64,000 nt of DNA from Cupriavidus sp. P-10 (GCF_003402535.2 NZ_AP025171.1:2356001-2420000); one strand, 5' to 3'; shown: positions 1 through 9,231, counted from the first letter of the stretch. The notes: generated by a model from the sequence alone, not told the origin. Numbers and translations: made by a program.

Positions 1-952
1 CAAGCTGGAAGTGGTGGCGCTGGACGACAAGTACTCGCCCGCCGAAGCCGCCATCAACGGCCGCCGCCTGGTGCAGCAGCACAAGACGGCGGCGGTCTTC
101 GTGCCGCACTCGGGCGGCATCTTCGCCCTGCAGGCGTTCAACGAGCAGGAAAAATTCCTGGTGATGGCCTATTCCAGCGTGCCGCGCATCACCGATGCCG
201 GCAACAAGCTGACCATCCGTATCCCGCCGGCATACACCGGCTACATCGAACCGTTCATCAAGGCGCAGATGAAGCGCTATGGCAAGAACGTGGCGCTGAC
301 GCCGGCCGACCACGACTACGCCAAGGCGTGGGTGCAGGCCTTCGTGCCGGCGTGGGAATCGGCGGGCGGCAAGGTGGTGGCCAACAATCCGATGTCGTAC
401 ACCAAGGCCACTGACTTCTACAGTGGCGTGTCGCGCGCCATCAGCGAAAAGCCGGACGTGATGTTCGTCGGCGGACCGTCGGAGCCGACCGCGCTGGTAG
501 TCAAGCAGGCACGCGAGCTGGGCTTCAAGGGCGGCTTTATCGTGATGGACCAGGCCAAGATGGACGAGATGGCCAGGGTCACCAACGGGCTGGCGATGCT
601 GGAGGGTTCGATCGGCGTGCTGCCGCTGGTCAACGACAACCGCCCGGCGGCGCAGGCATTCAATGGCAAGTACAAGAAGCTGCATGACGGGCGCGATGCG
701 ACCACCGAGATGTCGCTGAACTACACCATGGTCTATGCACTGGCCGGCGCCATGAAGCTGGCCGGCACCACCAGCGATGCCGCGGCGATCCGCGCGAAGA
801 TGCCCGACGCGGTGAAGGGGCTGGCCAAGGAGGTCAATCCCAACGAGGTCGACGGCATCGACGCCAAGGGCGGCTCGGTGGCCGATACCGTGGTGGGCTG
901 GGTGCAGAACGGCAAGATCTCGCAGGTGCGCCTGTCCGAGCTGGCCAAGTAA
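1..952 (+). CDS. ABC transporter substrate-binding protein, branched-chain amino acid type (5' end outside window)
   Basis: The reading frame is open from the first bases of the window, so the start codon and signal peptide lie upstream; about 317 C-terminal residues are visible. The sequence resembles periplasmic type I binding proteins of the LivK family: a segment around the text GYIEPFIKAQMKRYGK, alternating alpha/beta blocks, and the repeated theme of a ligand-clamp protein (for example MFVGGPSEPTALVVKQA). Such proteins capture branched-chain amino acids, amides or aromatic acids in the periplasm and deliver them to a Liv-type permease. The permease and ATPase genes are not in the window, so the substrate cannot be named. 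A strong terminator follows directly, so this is the last gene of its transcript. Confidence 0.85.
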   Translation, partial: KLEVVALDDKYSPAEAAINGRRLVQQHKTAAVFVPHSGGIFALQAFNEQEKFLVMAYSSVPRITDAGNKLTIRIPPAYTGYIEPFIKAQMKRYGKNVALTPADHDYAKAWVQAFVPAWESAGGKVVANNPMSYTKATDFYSGVSRAISEKPDVMFVGGPSEPTALVVKQARELGFKGGFIVMDQAKMDEMARVTNGLAMLEGSIGVLPLVNDNRPAAQAFNGKYKKLHDGRDATTEMSLNYTMVYALAGAMKLAGTTSDAAAIRAKMPDAVKGLAKEVNPNEVDGIDAKGGSVADTVVGWVQNGKISQVRLSELAK

Positions 953-986
953 GCTAGTCAACTAAGCGGACCGGCCGCGCCGGTGA

Positions 987-1025
987 AGCCCTGCAGGCCG
1001 CGTGGCCTGCAGGGCTTTTTCTTTG
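987..1025 (+). terminator. Rho-independent terminator after the binding protein gene
   Basis: A perfect 12-bp inverted repeat (left arm 988-999, loop GCGT at 1000-1003, right arm 1004-1015) is followed by TTTTTCTTT. It lies 36 bases after the stop codon of the binding protein gene. Confidence 0.93.
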
Positions 1026-1077
1026 GGCGGCCAGCCGATAGGATCCGTGCTTGTGCGTCTTAGTTGGAGGGAAGCCG

Positions 1078-1548
1078 ATGGCCAGCCAGACTCCCAGGAA
1101 GCCGGCAAAAGCCGCAAGCAAGGTCGCTGACAAGGGCGGCGACGGAAGGCCCCGCCTGCTCTCCGGCGGCAATCCCCAGATCGCCAAGGCCGACGGCGAT
1201 GCGCCGGTGCAGGCATATATCGCGGCCATGCCGGGCTGGAAAAGCGACGTCGGCCGCCGCCTTGACGCGCTGATCGTGCGTCACGCCCCCGACGTGCGCA
1301 AGGCGGTGCGGTGGAACTCGCCCTTCTATGGCATCGAGGGCCAGGGCTGGTTCCTCAGCTTTCATTGCTTCACGAAATACATCAAGGTGGCGTTCTTCCG
1401 CGGCGCGGCGCTGAAGCCCCTGCCGCCCGGCGAGTCCAAGGATCCGGACACGCGCTATCTCGATATCCGCGAGCAGGACGCTATCGACGAAGAACAGCTG
1501 GCGAGCTGGATCCGGCAGGCGTCGGCATTGCCGGGCTGGACCCCATAG
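1078..1548 (+). CDS. DUF1801 domain protein
   Basis: A 156-residue protein. ATG at 1078 is chosen because GGAGG at 1066-1070 sits seven bases upstream; a longer frame from 1051 has no such site. After a lysine/alanine-rich N-terminus of about 45 residues there is a DUF1801 (YdhG-like) domain, with the typical text around VRKAVRWNSPFYG and WFLSFHCFTKYIKVAFFRG. The biochemical role of this small alpha/beta family is unknown. The gene is convergent with the J-domain gene, with only 19 bases between their ends. Confidence 0.85.
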   Translation: MASQTPRKPAKAASKVADKGGDGRPRLLSGGNPQIAKADGDAPVQAYIAAMPGWKSDVGRRLDALIVRHAPDVRKAVRWNSPFYGIEGQGWFLSFHCFTKYIKVAFFRGAALKPLPPGESKDPDTRYLDIREQDAIDEEQLASWIRQASALPGWTP

Positions 1549-1567
1549 CGTCCCGCGTGCGCTGCCG

Positions 1568-2155
1568 CTACGAGCGAACGCCGAACAGGCCGTGCCAGAA
1601 TGAATCGAAGGCGCCGGGCTGGCGCCTGGCCCGCTCGGGGGCCTCGTGGCCCGACGCCGTTGCGGCCTCCGCCTCGGATGCTTGCGCAGCGGCCGCGCTT
1701 GCCCGGCGCGATGCCTGCAAGGCCGAAACACTGTCGGCGATACGTGCCGCCAGTTCCGCCTCGCAATCCCGGCCAAGCAGCACGCCAAAAAGGACATCGC
1801 GGTTGTGCCCGTCGTCGGCAAAGCGCATGGCGATGGCGACCATCTTCTCGTACTGCTCCTGCGCCACGCGCTGGGCCTCGCGTTGTACGGCGCGCTCCTG
1901 CTCTTCCTGTGCGTCTTGCTCCGCTTGCCAGCGGCGCATCTCGCGCTCGAAGACTTCGTCGTAGATCTGGCGCTGTTCGGCGTCGGACAGGATCGCGTAG
2001 GCGTCGCGGATGTCCTGGAACGCCGCGTGCGCCTCGGCCTCGCGGCCGAGGTTGCGATCCGGGTGCCATTTCATGGCGGCGCGCCGGTACGCCTGCTTGA
2101 TCTCGTCAAGGGTAGCGTCGGATTGGACGCCTAACGTCGCGTAAAGAGTGGTCAT
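1568..2155 (-). CDS. DnaJ (J) domain protein
   Basis: A 195-residue protein with an N-terminal J domain (about residues 3-70) that carries the HPD motif at residues 31-33, needed to stimulate the ATPase of Hsp70/DnaK. The G/F-rich, zinc-finger and C-terminal substrate domains of full DnaJ are absent. Instead there is a long charged, glutamine/glutamate/alanine-rich helix (about 70-110) and a C-terminal tail. It is therefore a type III J-protein, probably a specialised DnaK co-chaperone in the cytoplasm. No transmembrane segment is seen. No clear ribosome binding site precedes the ATG at 2155. Confidence 0.9.
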   Translation of the reverse strand: MTTLYATLGVQSDATLDEIKQAYRRAAMKWHPDRNLGREAEAHAAFQDIRDAYAILSDAEQRQIYDEVFEREMRRWQAEQDAQEEQERAVQREAQRVAQEQYEKMVAIAMRFADDGHNRDVLFGVLLGRDCEAELAARIADSVSALQASRRASAAAAQASEAEAATASGHEAPERARRQPGAFDSFWHGLFGVRS

Positions 2156-2229
2156 GGGCCGATGGGGAGCGCTGCTGGGCTGGCGTTCATGCTAGCACGG
2201 CACGGTGACCCCTCGGTGGGCCACCGCCG

Positions 2230-5115
2230 CTACTGGCGCCTGTCGCCGTCACGATTGCGTGCTTCCATCTGCCCACGGTCGTGCTGGGCGCGCTGCTGTT
2301 GCTGTTGCTGGCGCTGCTGTTCCTGCTGCTGGCGCTGGCGGTCCTGCATCTGCCGCTGCTGCTCCTGCTGATGGCGCTGCTGCTCCTGCATCGCCCGCTG
2401 CTGCTCCTGCATCTGCCGCTGCTGCGCCTGCGCGGCGCGTTGCTGCTGCTCTGCCTGCTGGCGCTGCATGGCCTGCTGGCGTTGCTGCTCCTGCATCTGA
2501 CGGTGCTGTTCCTGCATTTGCCGTTGCTGCTCCATCTGCTGGCGCTGGGCCGCCTGCGCCTGGCGCTGCTGGGCTTCCTGGGCCTGGCGCTGCTGCGCCT
2601 CTTGCATCTGCCGCTGCTGCTCGAAGCGTTGGCGCTGCATCTCCTGGCCCTGACGCTGCTGCTCGGCCATCTGGCGCTGGCGCTCCACCTGCTGACGCTG
2701 CTGCTCGCCCGCCTGCCGCTGCTGGTCCATCTGCTGGCGTTGCGCGTCCTGCGCCTGGCGCTGCTGGTCCAGCTGCTGGCGCTGCGCGTCCTGCGCCTGG
2801 CGCTGGCGGCTTTCCTGCATCTGGCGTTGCTGGGCGTCCTGCGCCTGACGCTGCTGCGCCTCTTGCATCTGGCGTTGCTGCTCGAAACGCTGGCGCTGCA
2901 TCTCTTGCGACTGGCGCGCCGTATCGGGGCGATCCTGTCCGTCCGCCCACTGGCGTTGCTGCGCGCGCTGCTGTTCCTGCTGGCGCCGCTCCACCGCCTC
3001 CTGTTGCTGGCGCTGCAGCTCGCGCGCCTGCTGTTGTTCGCGGCCCGGCTGGCCCTGCCACTGGCGCTGCTGTTCCTGCTGGCGGCGCTCCATCGCTTCC
3101 TGCTGCTGCCGCTGCTGTTCGCGCGCCTGCTGCTGTTCGCGGCCCGGCTGGCCCTGCCACTGGCGCTGCTGCTCCTGCTGGTGGCGCTCCATCGCTTCCT
3201 GCTGCTGCCGCTGCTGTTCGCGCGCCTGCTGCTGTTCGCGGCCCGGCTGGCCTTGCCACTGGCGCTGCTGTTCCTGCTGGTGGCGCTCCGTCGCTTCCTG
3301 CTGCTGCCGCTGCTGTTCGCGCTGCATGGCCTGCGCCTGCCGTTGCGCATCGGGCTGGCCGGCGAAGCCGCGTGCGTCGTCGGGACGCGCGCTCTGTCCG
3401 CGGCCATTGCCGCGCCAGCCATCCGGGCCCTGACCCGGGTCTGGCCGACCGGCGCGCGGCTGCTGCTCGCGTGCGGCCAGGGCTGCCTGGCTCATGCGCA
3501 CGTCTGGCATCCGCTGCGCCTCGCGCCCCGGCCGCCCCGGGCGTTGCTCGGCACCGCCACGCCAGGCCGGGCCCGCGCCAGGGACGACGCCCCCCTCGCG
3601 GGCGAAGCGGCGGGCCAGGTCGTCGGTGGCGGGCCGTCCCGGGGGATACGCCGCGATCGCCTGGCGCTCGAAGCCCGGTCGTGCTTGTGGCGGCAGTTGC
3701 CGCACCGGCGCGGCGCCGACCAGGCTGTTCTTGACGGGCGCCACCGGCGGGCCACCGCGTGCCTCGCCCGCCGGCAGGTTGCGCCATTCGGCGCGATGCA
3801 TGCCGCGCGCCGGGCGTCCCTCGACAAAATTGCGCGCCGGCATGCCGGTGATGGCGCCAGGCACGTTGCGGTTGGCGTAGGGCGCGGGCCGACCCCGGTC
3901 GCCCATCACGAAGTTGTTGACGGTGACACGGTTGATACGCGCGACATAGCTGGGGCTGGCGCGGTATGCCGGCCGGTAGGCATCGCGCGGGCCCAGCGGG
4001 TACCACGCCACGCCGGGGCCGCCGCCCACATGCACGCCGCTCCAGCCGTGCCCGCCGCCGCCACCGCCGACAAAGGCGACCACGGCCGGCGAGTAGCACG
4101 GCCGCACGCGCGGGCCCGGCACCCAGCCCCAGCGCGTGCCCACATAGGCCCAGCGTCCGTAATGCGACGGGGCGAAGCCCCATGGGGCATCGTCGATCCA
4201 GGTCCAGCCCCATGGCGCGACCCAGGCCCAGTGGCCGACGCTGTAGGGTGCCCAGCCTGCACTGACGGCGCGCGGGAACCAGACCGCGCCATAGGCGGGT
4301 TCTTCCTGCCAGTCGCCGTAGTCATCGAGCGCCGCGTAGCCAGGCATTTCGCGCGGCAGGTAGCGGGCCGACGGCGACGCGTCTTCGCGCGCGTCGCGTG
4401 CCAAGGTCCAGCGGTCGAAGCCGTCGTCGGCAACGGGGCCGCCGCCGGCGTCGGCCAGGTCGGTGCCGGCAAAGCGCATGCGGTCGCCGCGCTGCAGTTC
4501 GATCGAGCGGCTGTCGCCGTAGACCATGGCGCTGCCATGCCGCATCGTCACCGTGGTGGTGCTGCCGTCCGGCGCCACGTCGAGCCGGTAGTCGCCCGGT
4601 TCGCGCGGCACGAAGGCGAGGTTGGGGGTATCGATCTCGACGGTCTGGTCCTGCGGCAGCGCGCGCACGCGTACCTGCAGCGTGCCCTGCGTCAGCTTGA
4701 CCTGCGTGGTGTCGTCGTCCAGGTTCAGGATGCTGGCCGCGGTGGCGCCGCCCATGCGCATGGCGACCGTGCCGGCATGCAGCTCGGCGCGGCCGCCGGC
4801 GTCCATCCACAGCCGGTCGCCCGTGGTGACCGGCCGGTTCAGGCCCGTGGCGGCCCACTGATCCGAGCCCGCCGGCGCGAAGCTCAGGTTGCCTTCGACC
4901 GCGGTCAGCGTGGCGATGCGGGCGGACGGGTCGGCCTGCGCGACCGCGGCGTCGGCCACCGGCGCGTCCAGGTAGGGCTGGCCGGGTGCCGGCACCTGGG
5001 CCAGTGCAGCAGCCGCCACCGCCAGGGCGGCCGCGGCGGCCAGCGTGGTCAGGGCGAGCCGGCTGCGCGGCCCGGCAAGCGGGCGGGTACCACCAGGTTG
5101 GACGGATTCGGACAT
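2230..5115 (-). CDS. FecR-domain / DUF6600 protein with long glutamine-rich tail
   Basis: About 961 residues from the ATG at 5115; an upstream in-frame ATG at 5193 would add 26 basic residues without a better ribosome site. Order of parts: a short N-terminus; a hydrophobic signal/anchor segment (about 20-45); a FecR-type beta domain (about 65-165, around GDRLWMDAGGRAELHAG); a tryptophan/glycine-rich DUF6600 region (about 270-380, with repeated WAPY/GHWAW/GRWAYV elements); a proline/arginine-rich linker; and from about residue 600 a tail made almost entirely of Q, R, E and A. The tail includes three to four copies of a 33-residue unit. The N-terminal segment suggests export to the periplasm or envelope. 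Its role is unknown; the FecR domain here lacks any sigma-factor partner gene nearby. The tail is probably coiled coil or disordered. Confidence 0.8.
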   Translation of the reverse strand: MSESVQPGGTRPLAGPRSRLALTTLAAAAALAVAAAALAQVPAPGQPYLDAPVADAAVAQADPSARIATLTAVEGNLSFAPAGSDQWAATGLNRPVTTGDRLWMDAGGRAELHAGTVAMRMGGATAASILNLDDDTTQVKLTQGTLQVRVRALPQDQTVEIDTPNLAFVPREPGDYRLDVAPDGSTTTVTMRHGSAMVYGDSRSIELQRGDRMRFAGTDLADAGGGPVADDGFDRWTLARDAREDASPSARYLPREMPGYAALDDYGDWQEEPAYGAVWFPRAVSAGWAPYSVGHWAWVAPWGWTWIDDAPWGFAPSHYGRWAYVGTRWGWVPGPRVRPCYSPAVVAFVGGGGGGHGWSGVHVGGGPGVAWYPLGPRDAYRPAYRASPSYVARINRVTVNNFVMGDRGRPAPYANRNVPGAITGMPARNFVEGRPARGMHRAEWRNLPAGEARGGPPVAPVKNSLVGAAPVRQLPPQARPGFERQAIAAYPPGRPATDDLARRFAREGGVVPGAGPAWRGGAEQRPGRPGREAQRMPDVRMSQAALAAREQQPRAGRPDPGQGPDGWRGNGRGQSARPDDARGFAGQPDAQRQAQAMQREQQRQQQEATERHQQEQQRQWQGQPGREQQQAREQQRQQQEAMERHQQEQQRQWQGQPGREQQQAREQQRQQQEAMERRQQEQQRQWQGQPGREQQQARELQRQQQEAVERRQQEQQRAQQRQWADGQDRPDTARQSQEMQRQRFEQQRQMQEAQQRQAQDAQQRQMQESRQRQAQDAQRQQLDQQRQAQDAQRQQMDQQRQAGEQQRQQVERQRQMAEQQRQGQEMQRQRFEQQRQMQEAQQRQAQEAQQRQAQAAQRQQMEQQRQMQEQHRQMQEQQRQQAMQRQQAEQQQRAAQAQQRQMQEQQRAMQEQQRHQQEQQRQMQDRQRQQQEQQRQQQQQQRAQHDRGQMEARNRDGDRRQ
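3058..3354. repeat. 99-bp tandem repeats in the FecR/DUF6600 gene
   Basis: Units beginning with CCACTGGCGCTGCTG start at 3058, 3157 and 3256, exactly 99 bp apart. They encode a 33-residue Q/R/E-rich unit. The third unit diverges after about 75 bp, and a degenerate copy precedes 3058. The surrounding 2280-3350 is a more degenerate CTG/CTGCTG-type low-complexity tract. Confidence 0.85.
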
Positions 5116-5439
5116 GATTTCAGGTCGGGACAAGACGCTCCGGATGCGGCGCGGGCCCACTGATCGGAGGCCGATCGGCGAAGCCAATGGCAACGCGCCA
5201 TCCTATTGTCACCATACATTGCCGGGAAGCCAGGCAGCACGGCCCGCGCGGCGGACTTTGTAAGCGCGTATTTCGCCATGTGGCATGGCGGCTCGCGGCG
5301 CAACCGGGCGCGAGGCAGGCGGCGGGCGGGAAGGCGGGCGGCCGGCGATGCGCGGCGGCACGCCGGCCGTCAAAGGTGGAAACAACTATTGCCGCTATGG
5401 CCAAGCCCGGCGCATGCCGGCTGCTGGCCGGCGGCGGAT
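5116..5439. other. Non-coding gap, 324 bp
   Basis: Lies between the GGDEF-EAL gene and the FecR/DUF6600 gene, both on the minus strand. Short open frames here have no ribosome sites and look like chance. It probably holds the promoter of the FecR/DUF6600 gene. A GC-rich inverted repeat near 5415-5445 lacks a T tract. Confidence 0.6.
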
Positions 5440-6795
5440 TCAGCCGCCTTGCTGCTGGCGCAACAGTTCGGTCACGCGGTCGGCCGGCATCGGCCGCCCA
5501 TACAGGTAGCCCTGGGCCTCGTAGCAGTCGTTGGCCAGCAGGAAGTCGCGCTGGTCGGTGGTTTCGACGCCCTCGGCAACCACGCCGATGTGCAGGCTCT
5601 TGCCCACGTTGATCACCGAGCGCACGATCGCGGCGTCGACCGGATCCTGGGTGACATTGCGGATAAAGGACTGGTCGATCTTCAGCCGATCCACCGGGAA
5701 CGACTTGAGGAAGCTCAGCGACGCATAGCCGGTGCCGAAATCGTCGCAGGTCAGCGTCACGCCGTCTCGGCGCAGCGCCTGCAACTGGTCCGAGACTTCG
5801 TCGCCCTGCTGCAGCGCGATGGTCTCGGTAATCTCGATTTCCAGGCATTCCGGTGCCAGCTCCAGCGCGCGCAGCACGTGGCGCACCTCGGTCAGAAGGC
5901 GGCTTTCGGACAGTTGCGCGGCAAACAGGTTGATGGCCACGCGCGGCGGCTGCGGGAACGCCAGTGCCCAGGCGCGCGCCTGCGCGCACGCGGTCTGCAG
6001 CAGCCACATGCCGACATCGCTGGCGATGCTGCTGGCGGCCAGCGCATCGATGAACAGCGCCGGCACCACCAGGCCCCGGGTCGGATGGCGCCAGCGCATC
6101 AGCGCCTCGGCGCCGCGGATGCGGCCGTCGCGCAGGTCTACCTGCGGCTGGTACAGCAGTTCGAACTGGCGCTGCGCGTAGGCTTCGTGCAGGGCCTGCA
6201 CCAGAGACAGCCGGGCGGTCACGTCCGAGCGCATCTGCGGCTTGAAGAAGCGGATGGTGCGGCCGCCATCGTGCTTGGCACGGGCCAGCGCCAGGCTCGC
6301 GGCGGCGAGGACGTCAGAGCCCTGTTCGCCGGCAGCGGGGATCACGCAGGCACCGATGCTGGCCAGCACATGGTGGCGGCGCCCGGCGTGCTCATGCGGG
6401 GAAGACAGCATTGACAGGATCGCCGCGCCAACATGCCGGACCAGCGTGGGATCGGAAATGGAAGGCAGCAGCACGCCGAACTCATCGCTGCCGACGCGGC
6501 CGATGGCAGCATCGCGCGGCGATGCGTCGCGCAGGCGCCGGGCCACGCGCTGCAGGATGACGTCGCCCTCGACATGGCCGTGCATATCGTTGAAGGCACG
6601 GAAATCGTCGATGCCGATCAGCAGCAATGCGCAGCGGGGCACTGCCTCAGCCTGCAGGCGCGCCTCCAGCCGCTTCAGAAACCCCTGGCGATTGTCAACG
6701 CCGGTCAGCGGATCGAGATCCGAGCCTGGCGAGGCGCCAGCCGCCTTCGCGCCGGACTTGGCCACCATCCCTGCCCCATCTGTAATTGTCGACAT
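5440..6795 (-). CDS. GGDEF-EAL protein, probable cyclic di-GMP phosphodiesterase
   Basis: A 451-residue cytoplasmic protein with no membrane segment or sensor domain. The GGDEF domain (about 27-185) has a degenerate signature, GSDEF at 102-106, and no RxxD inhibitory site five residues before it. It may therefore bind GTP or act structurally rather than synthesise cyclic di-GMP. The EAL domain (about 195-445) looks catalytically complete: EALMR at 230-234, EIEITE, DDFGTG, the KIDQSF lysine and the AEGVE glutamate are all present. The expected reaction is hydrolysis of cyclic di-GMP to pGpG. The gene is divergent from the wsp operon across 292 bp, which suggests it opposes WspR in the same circuit; that link is inference. 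Confidence 0.9.
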   Translation of the reverse strand: MSTITDGAGMVAKSGAKAAGASPGSDLDPLTGVDNRQGFLKRLEARLQAEAVPRCALLLIGIDDFRAFNDMHGHVEGDVILQRVARRLRDASPRDAAIGRVGSDEFGVLLPSISDPTLVRHVGAAILSMLSSPHEHAGRRHHVLASIGACVIPAAGEQGSDVLAAASLALARAKHDGGRTIRFFKPQMRSDVTARLSLVQALHEAYAQRQFELLYQPQVDLRDGRIRGAEALMRWRHPTRGLVVPALFIDALAASSIASDVGMWLLQTACAQARAWALAFPQPPRVAINLFAAQLSESRLLTEVRHVLRALELAPECLEIEITETIALQQGDEVSDQLQALRRDGVTLTCDDFGTGYASLSFLKSFPVDRLKIDQSFIRNVTQDPVDAAIVRSVINVGKSLHIGVVAEGVETTDQRDFLLANDCYEAQGYLYGRPMPADRVTELLRQQQGG

Positions 6796-7087
6796 TGTTA
6801 CCCGCTAGCAATTTAGCAAGTGTGACGAAAACTTGGAAAAAATCAAGAAGTTCCCGCCGGCTGCCGAAACCCCAATGCGGCGGCGCAACGCTGGCGAGCC
6901 CGCCGCGCCGTTGCGCGTTGAATCGGCATCCGGCTTACAGTACCCTACCGCGCACCAGGGCAGTGCCAGCGGCCGTGCCGCCGGAAGCCGCCCTGGGCGC
7001 GGCGATGCGGGCAATGGCCGCTCCCCGGAGCCTGTGCTCCGTAGCCACTGCCCCACCCTGAACAAGAACATAACCGGGACCTTCACC

Positions 7088-8704
7088 GTGAACGCTTGGA
7101 CCATCCGCACCCGCATTCTGGCCAGCTTTTCCATGATCCTGCTGGTCATGGCCCTGATGGGCGTGGTCGCGTACACGCGGCTGACCGCGATCGAGCGCGA
7201 AACCACGCTGATGCTGCATGACGCGCTGCCGGGGCTGAACTACAGCACCGGCATCCGCGGCGTCTGGGGCGAGCGCTATGTGCTCGCCTGGCAGACCATC
7301 AATGCCTCCGGCGACGCCGAGCGGCGCAGCTTCCAGCAGGAGAGCCAGAATGCCGCCGCGCGCCTGGACAAGCTGGAGCAGCAGTACGAGGATTCGATCA
7401 CGCGCAGCGACGACCGGGTCGCCTTCCAGGCCTACCGCGACCTGCGCGCCCAGTATGAACAGGCCGCACAGGTGCTGGTCCAGCCCGGCGACTGGAACGG
7501 CGCGGCCGCGGTAGCTGCCCTGCGCGGCAACGTGCATGATCGCTGGATCGCCGCGCGCAAGGCGGCCCAGCACCTGGTCGACGACAACAGCGCGGTCAAT
7601 GCACGCGCCGCGCGCGGCATCGACGACGCCGTCAACGCGGCCAAGATCGGCATCGAGGCCGCGCTGGTCGTCGCCCTGCTGGTCGCGGTGGTCTGCGGCT
7701 ACCTGCTGCTGCGTTCGATCACCGTGCCGATGCAGTCGATCGTCGGCCTGCTCACCGGCATGCGTGGCGGCGACCTGCGCCTGCGCATGGCGCTGCGCCG
7801 CAAGGACGAGTTCCTGGAGGTCGAGGAAGGCTTCAACCAGATGACCGGCGAGCTGACCTCGCTGGTGGGCCAGGCCCAGCGCACCGCGATCCAGGTCACC
7901 ACCTCGGTCAACGAGATTGCCGCCACCGCGCGCCAGCAACAGGCCACCGCCACCGAGACCGCCGCCACCACCACGCAGATCGGCGCCACCTCGCGCGAGA
8001 TCTCGGCTACCGCGCGCGACCTAGTGCGCACCATCCATGAGGTGTCCAGCGCCGCCGAGCAGGCGGCCGGGCTGGCCGGCACCGGGCAGGTGGGCCTGTC
8101 GCGCATGGAAGGCACCATGCAGCACGTGATGGAAGCCGCCGGCTCGGTCAACGGCAAGCTCGCCACGCTGAACGAGAAGGCCGGCAATATCAACCAGGTG
8201 GTGACCACCATCGCCAAGGTGGCCGACCAGACCAACCTGCTGTCGCTCAATGCCGCGATCGAGGCCGAGAAGGCCGGCGAGTACGGCCGCGGCTTCTCGG
8301 TGGTGGCCACCGAGATCCGCCGCCTGGCCGACCAGACCGCGGTGGCCACCTACGACATCGAGCAGATGGTGCGCGAGATCCAGTCGGCCGTGGCCGCCGG
8401 CGTGATGGGCATGGACAAGTTCTCGGAGGAAGTGCGCCGCGGCATGTCGGAGGTGACGCAGGTGGGCGACCAGCTGTCGCAGATCATCGCGCAGGTGCAG
8501 TCGCTGGCGCCGCGCGTGGTGATGGTCAGCGAAGGCATGCAGGCACAGGCCGGGGGCGCCGAGCAGATCAACCAGGCGCTGATGCAGTTGTCGGAGGCCG
8601 CGCAGCAGACGGTCGACTCGCTGCGCCAGTCGAGCCAGGCCATCGACGAGCTGACGCTGGTCGCCAACGACCTGCGCAGCGGCGTCTCGCGCTTCAAGGT
8701 CTAG
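7088..8704 (+). CDS. wspA: WspA, methyl-accepting chemotaxis-type receptor of the Wsp surface-sensing system
   Basis: About 538 residues from a GTG start at 7088. This start is chosen because it places the first transmembrane helix (about 9-30) near the N-terminus, as in known WspA; an in-frame extension to 6833 is compositionally poor. Order: TM1, a periplasmic four-helix-type domain (about 31-185), TM2 (about 186-207), HAMP, and a methyl-accepting signalling domain with the conserved hairpin tip around residue 377 (VADQTNLLSLNAAIEAEKAGE). Known WspA forms inner-membrane clusters that respond to surface contact and activate the kinase WspE. It is the first gene of an operon in which most later genes overlap by a few bases. 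Confidence 0.94.
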   Translation: MNAWTIRTRILASFSMILLVMALMGVVAYTRLTAIERETTLMLHDALPGLNYSTGIRGVWGERYVLAWQTINASGDAERRSFQQESQNAAARLDKLEQQYEDSITRSDDRVAFQAYRDLRAQYEQAAQVLVQPGDWNGAAAVAALRGNVHDRWIAARKAAQHLVDDNSAVNARAARGIDDAVNAAKIGIEAALVVALLVAVVCGYLLLRSITVPMQSIVGLLTGMRGGDLRLRMALRRKDEFLEVEEGFNQMTGELTSLVGQAQRTAIQVTTSVNEIAATARQQQATATETAATTTQIGATSREISATARDLVRTIHEVSSAAEQAAGLAGTGQVGLSRMEGTMQHVMEAAGSVNGKLATLNEKAGNINQVVTTIAKVADQTNLLSLNAAIEAEKAGEYGRGFSVVATEIRRLADQTAVATYDIEQMVREIQSAVAAGVMGMDKFSEEVRRGMSEVTQVGDQLSQIIAQVQSLAPRVVMVSEGMQAQAGGAEQINQALMQLSEAAQQTVDSLRQSSQAIDELTLVANDLRSGVSRFKV

Positions 8705-8757
8705 GCGGCCACGTCGGCCTGCCGCGCTGCCTTTGCCATGTTTTCCGCCTCGCGACC

Positions 8758-9231
8758 ATGAAGCTCTTCCTGCTGTTCCGCCTTGGCGCCGACCATTACG
8801 CGCTCGATGCGGCGGAGGTCGCCGAGGTGCTGCCGCTGACGCGCCTGAAGCAGATTCCCGGCGCGCCCCCCTGGGTGGCCGGCATGATGGAGCGCCGCGG
8901 CCAGCCGGTGCCGGTGATCGACCTGCCCGCGCTGGCCACCGGCGTGCCGGCGGCGCTGCGCACCAGCACGCGCACGGTGCTGGTTTACTACCGCCATCGC
9001 GGCACCGCGGCGCCCCGGCTGCTGGGCCTGCGGCTGGAGTCCGCCACGCAGATGCTGCGCTGCCCGGCCGAATCCTTCGTCGACGGCGGCATTGCGGGCG
9101 CCAGCCCGCGCTACCTGGGGCCGGTGCGCCATGACGCGCGCGGCCTGGTGCAGTGGGTGCGCATCGACGCCCTGCTGCCAGACGAAATCCATGCGATGCT
9201 GTTCGCCGACACGTCCGGAGACCCAGCATGA
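8758..9231 (+). CDS. wspB: WspB, CheW-like coupling protein
   Basis: A 157-residue single CheW domain (start LFLLFRLGADHYALDAAEVAEVLPL, typical of CheW strands 1-2). CheW proteins link receptors to the CheA-type kinase. It follows wspA by 53 bases and its stop overlaps the wspC start by 4 bases (ATGA), indicating translational coupling. In the Wsp model WspB and WspD are the two coupling proteins between WspA and WspE. Confidence 0.92.
   Translation: MKLFLLFRLGADHYALDAAEVAEVLPLTRLKQIPGAPPWVAGMMERRGQPVPVIDLPALATGVPAALRTSTRTVLVYYRHRGTAAPRLLGLRLESATQMLRCPAESFVDGGIAGASPRYLGPVRHDARGLVQWVRIDALLPDEIHAMLFADTSGDPA

Noticed and set aside
2280..3350. Repeats that could be mistaken for a CRISPR array or a VNTR locus
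   Set aside because: The repeats are contiguous 99-bp and trinucleotide units inside one reading frame, with no spacers and no cas genes.
2281..5163. A 960-residue leucine-rich open frame on the plus strand opposite the FecR/DUF6600 gene
   Set aside because: It is the antisense shadow of the CAG-rich glutamine codons (CTG reads as Leu). The minus-strand frame has real FecR and DUF6600 domains and a signal-type segment.
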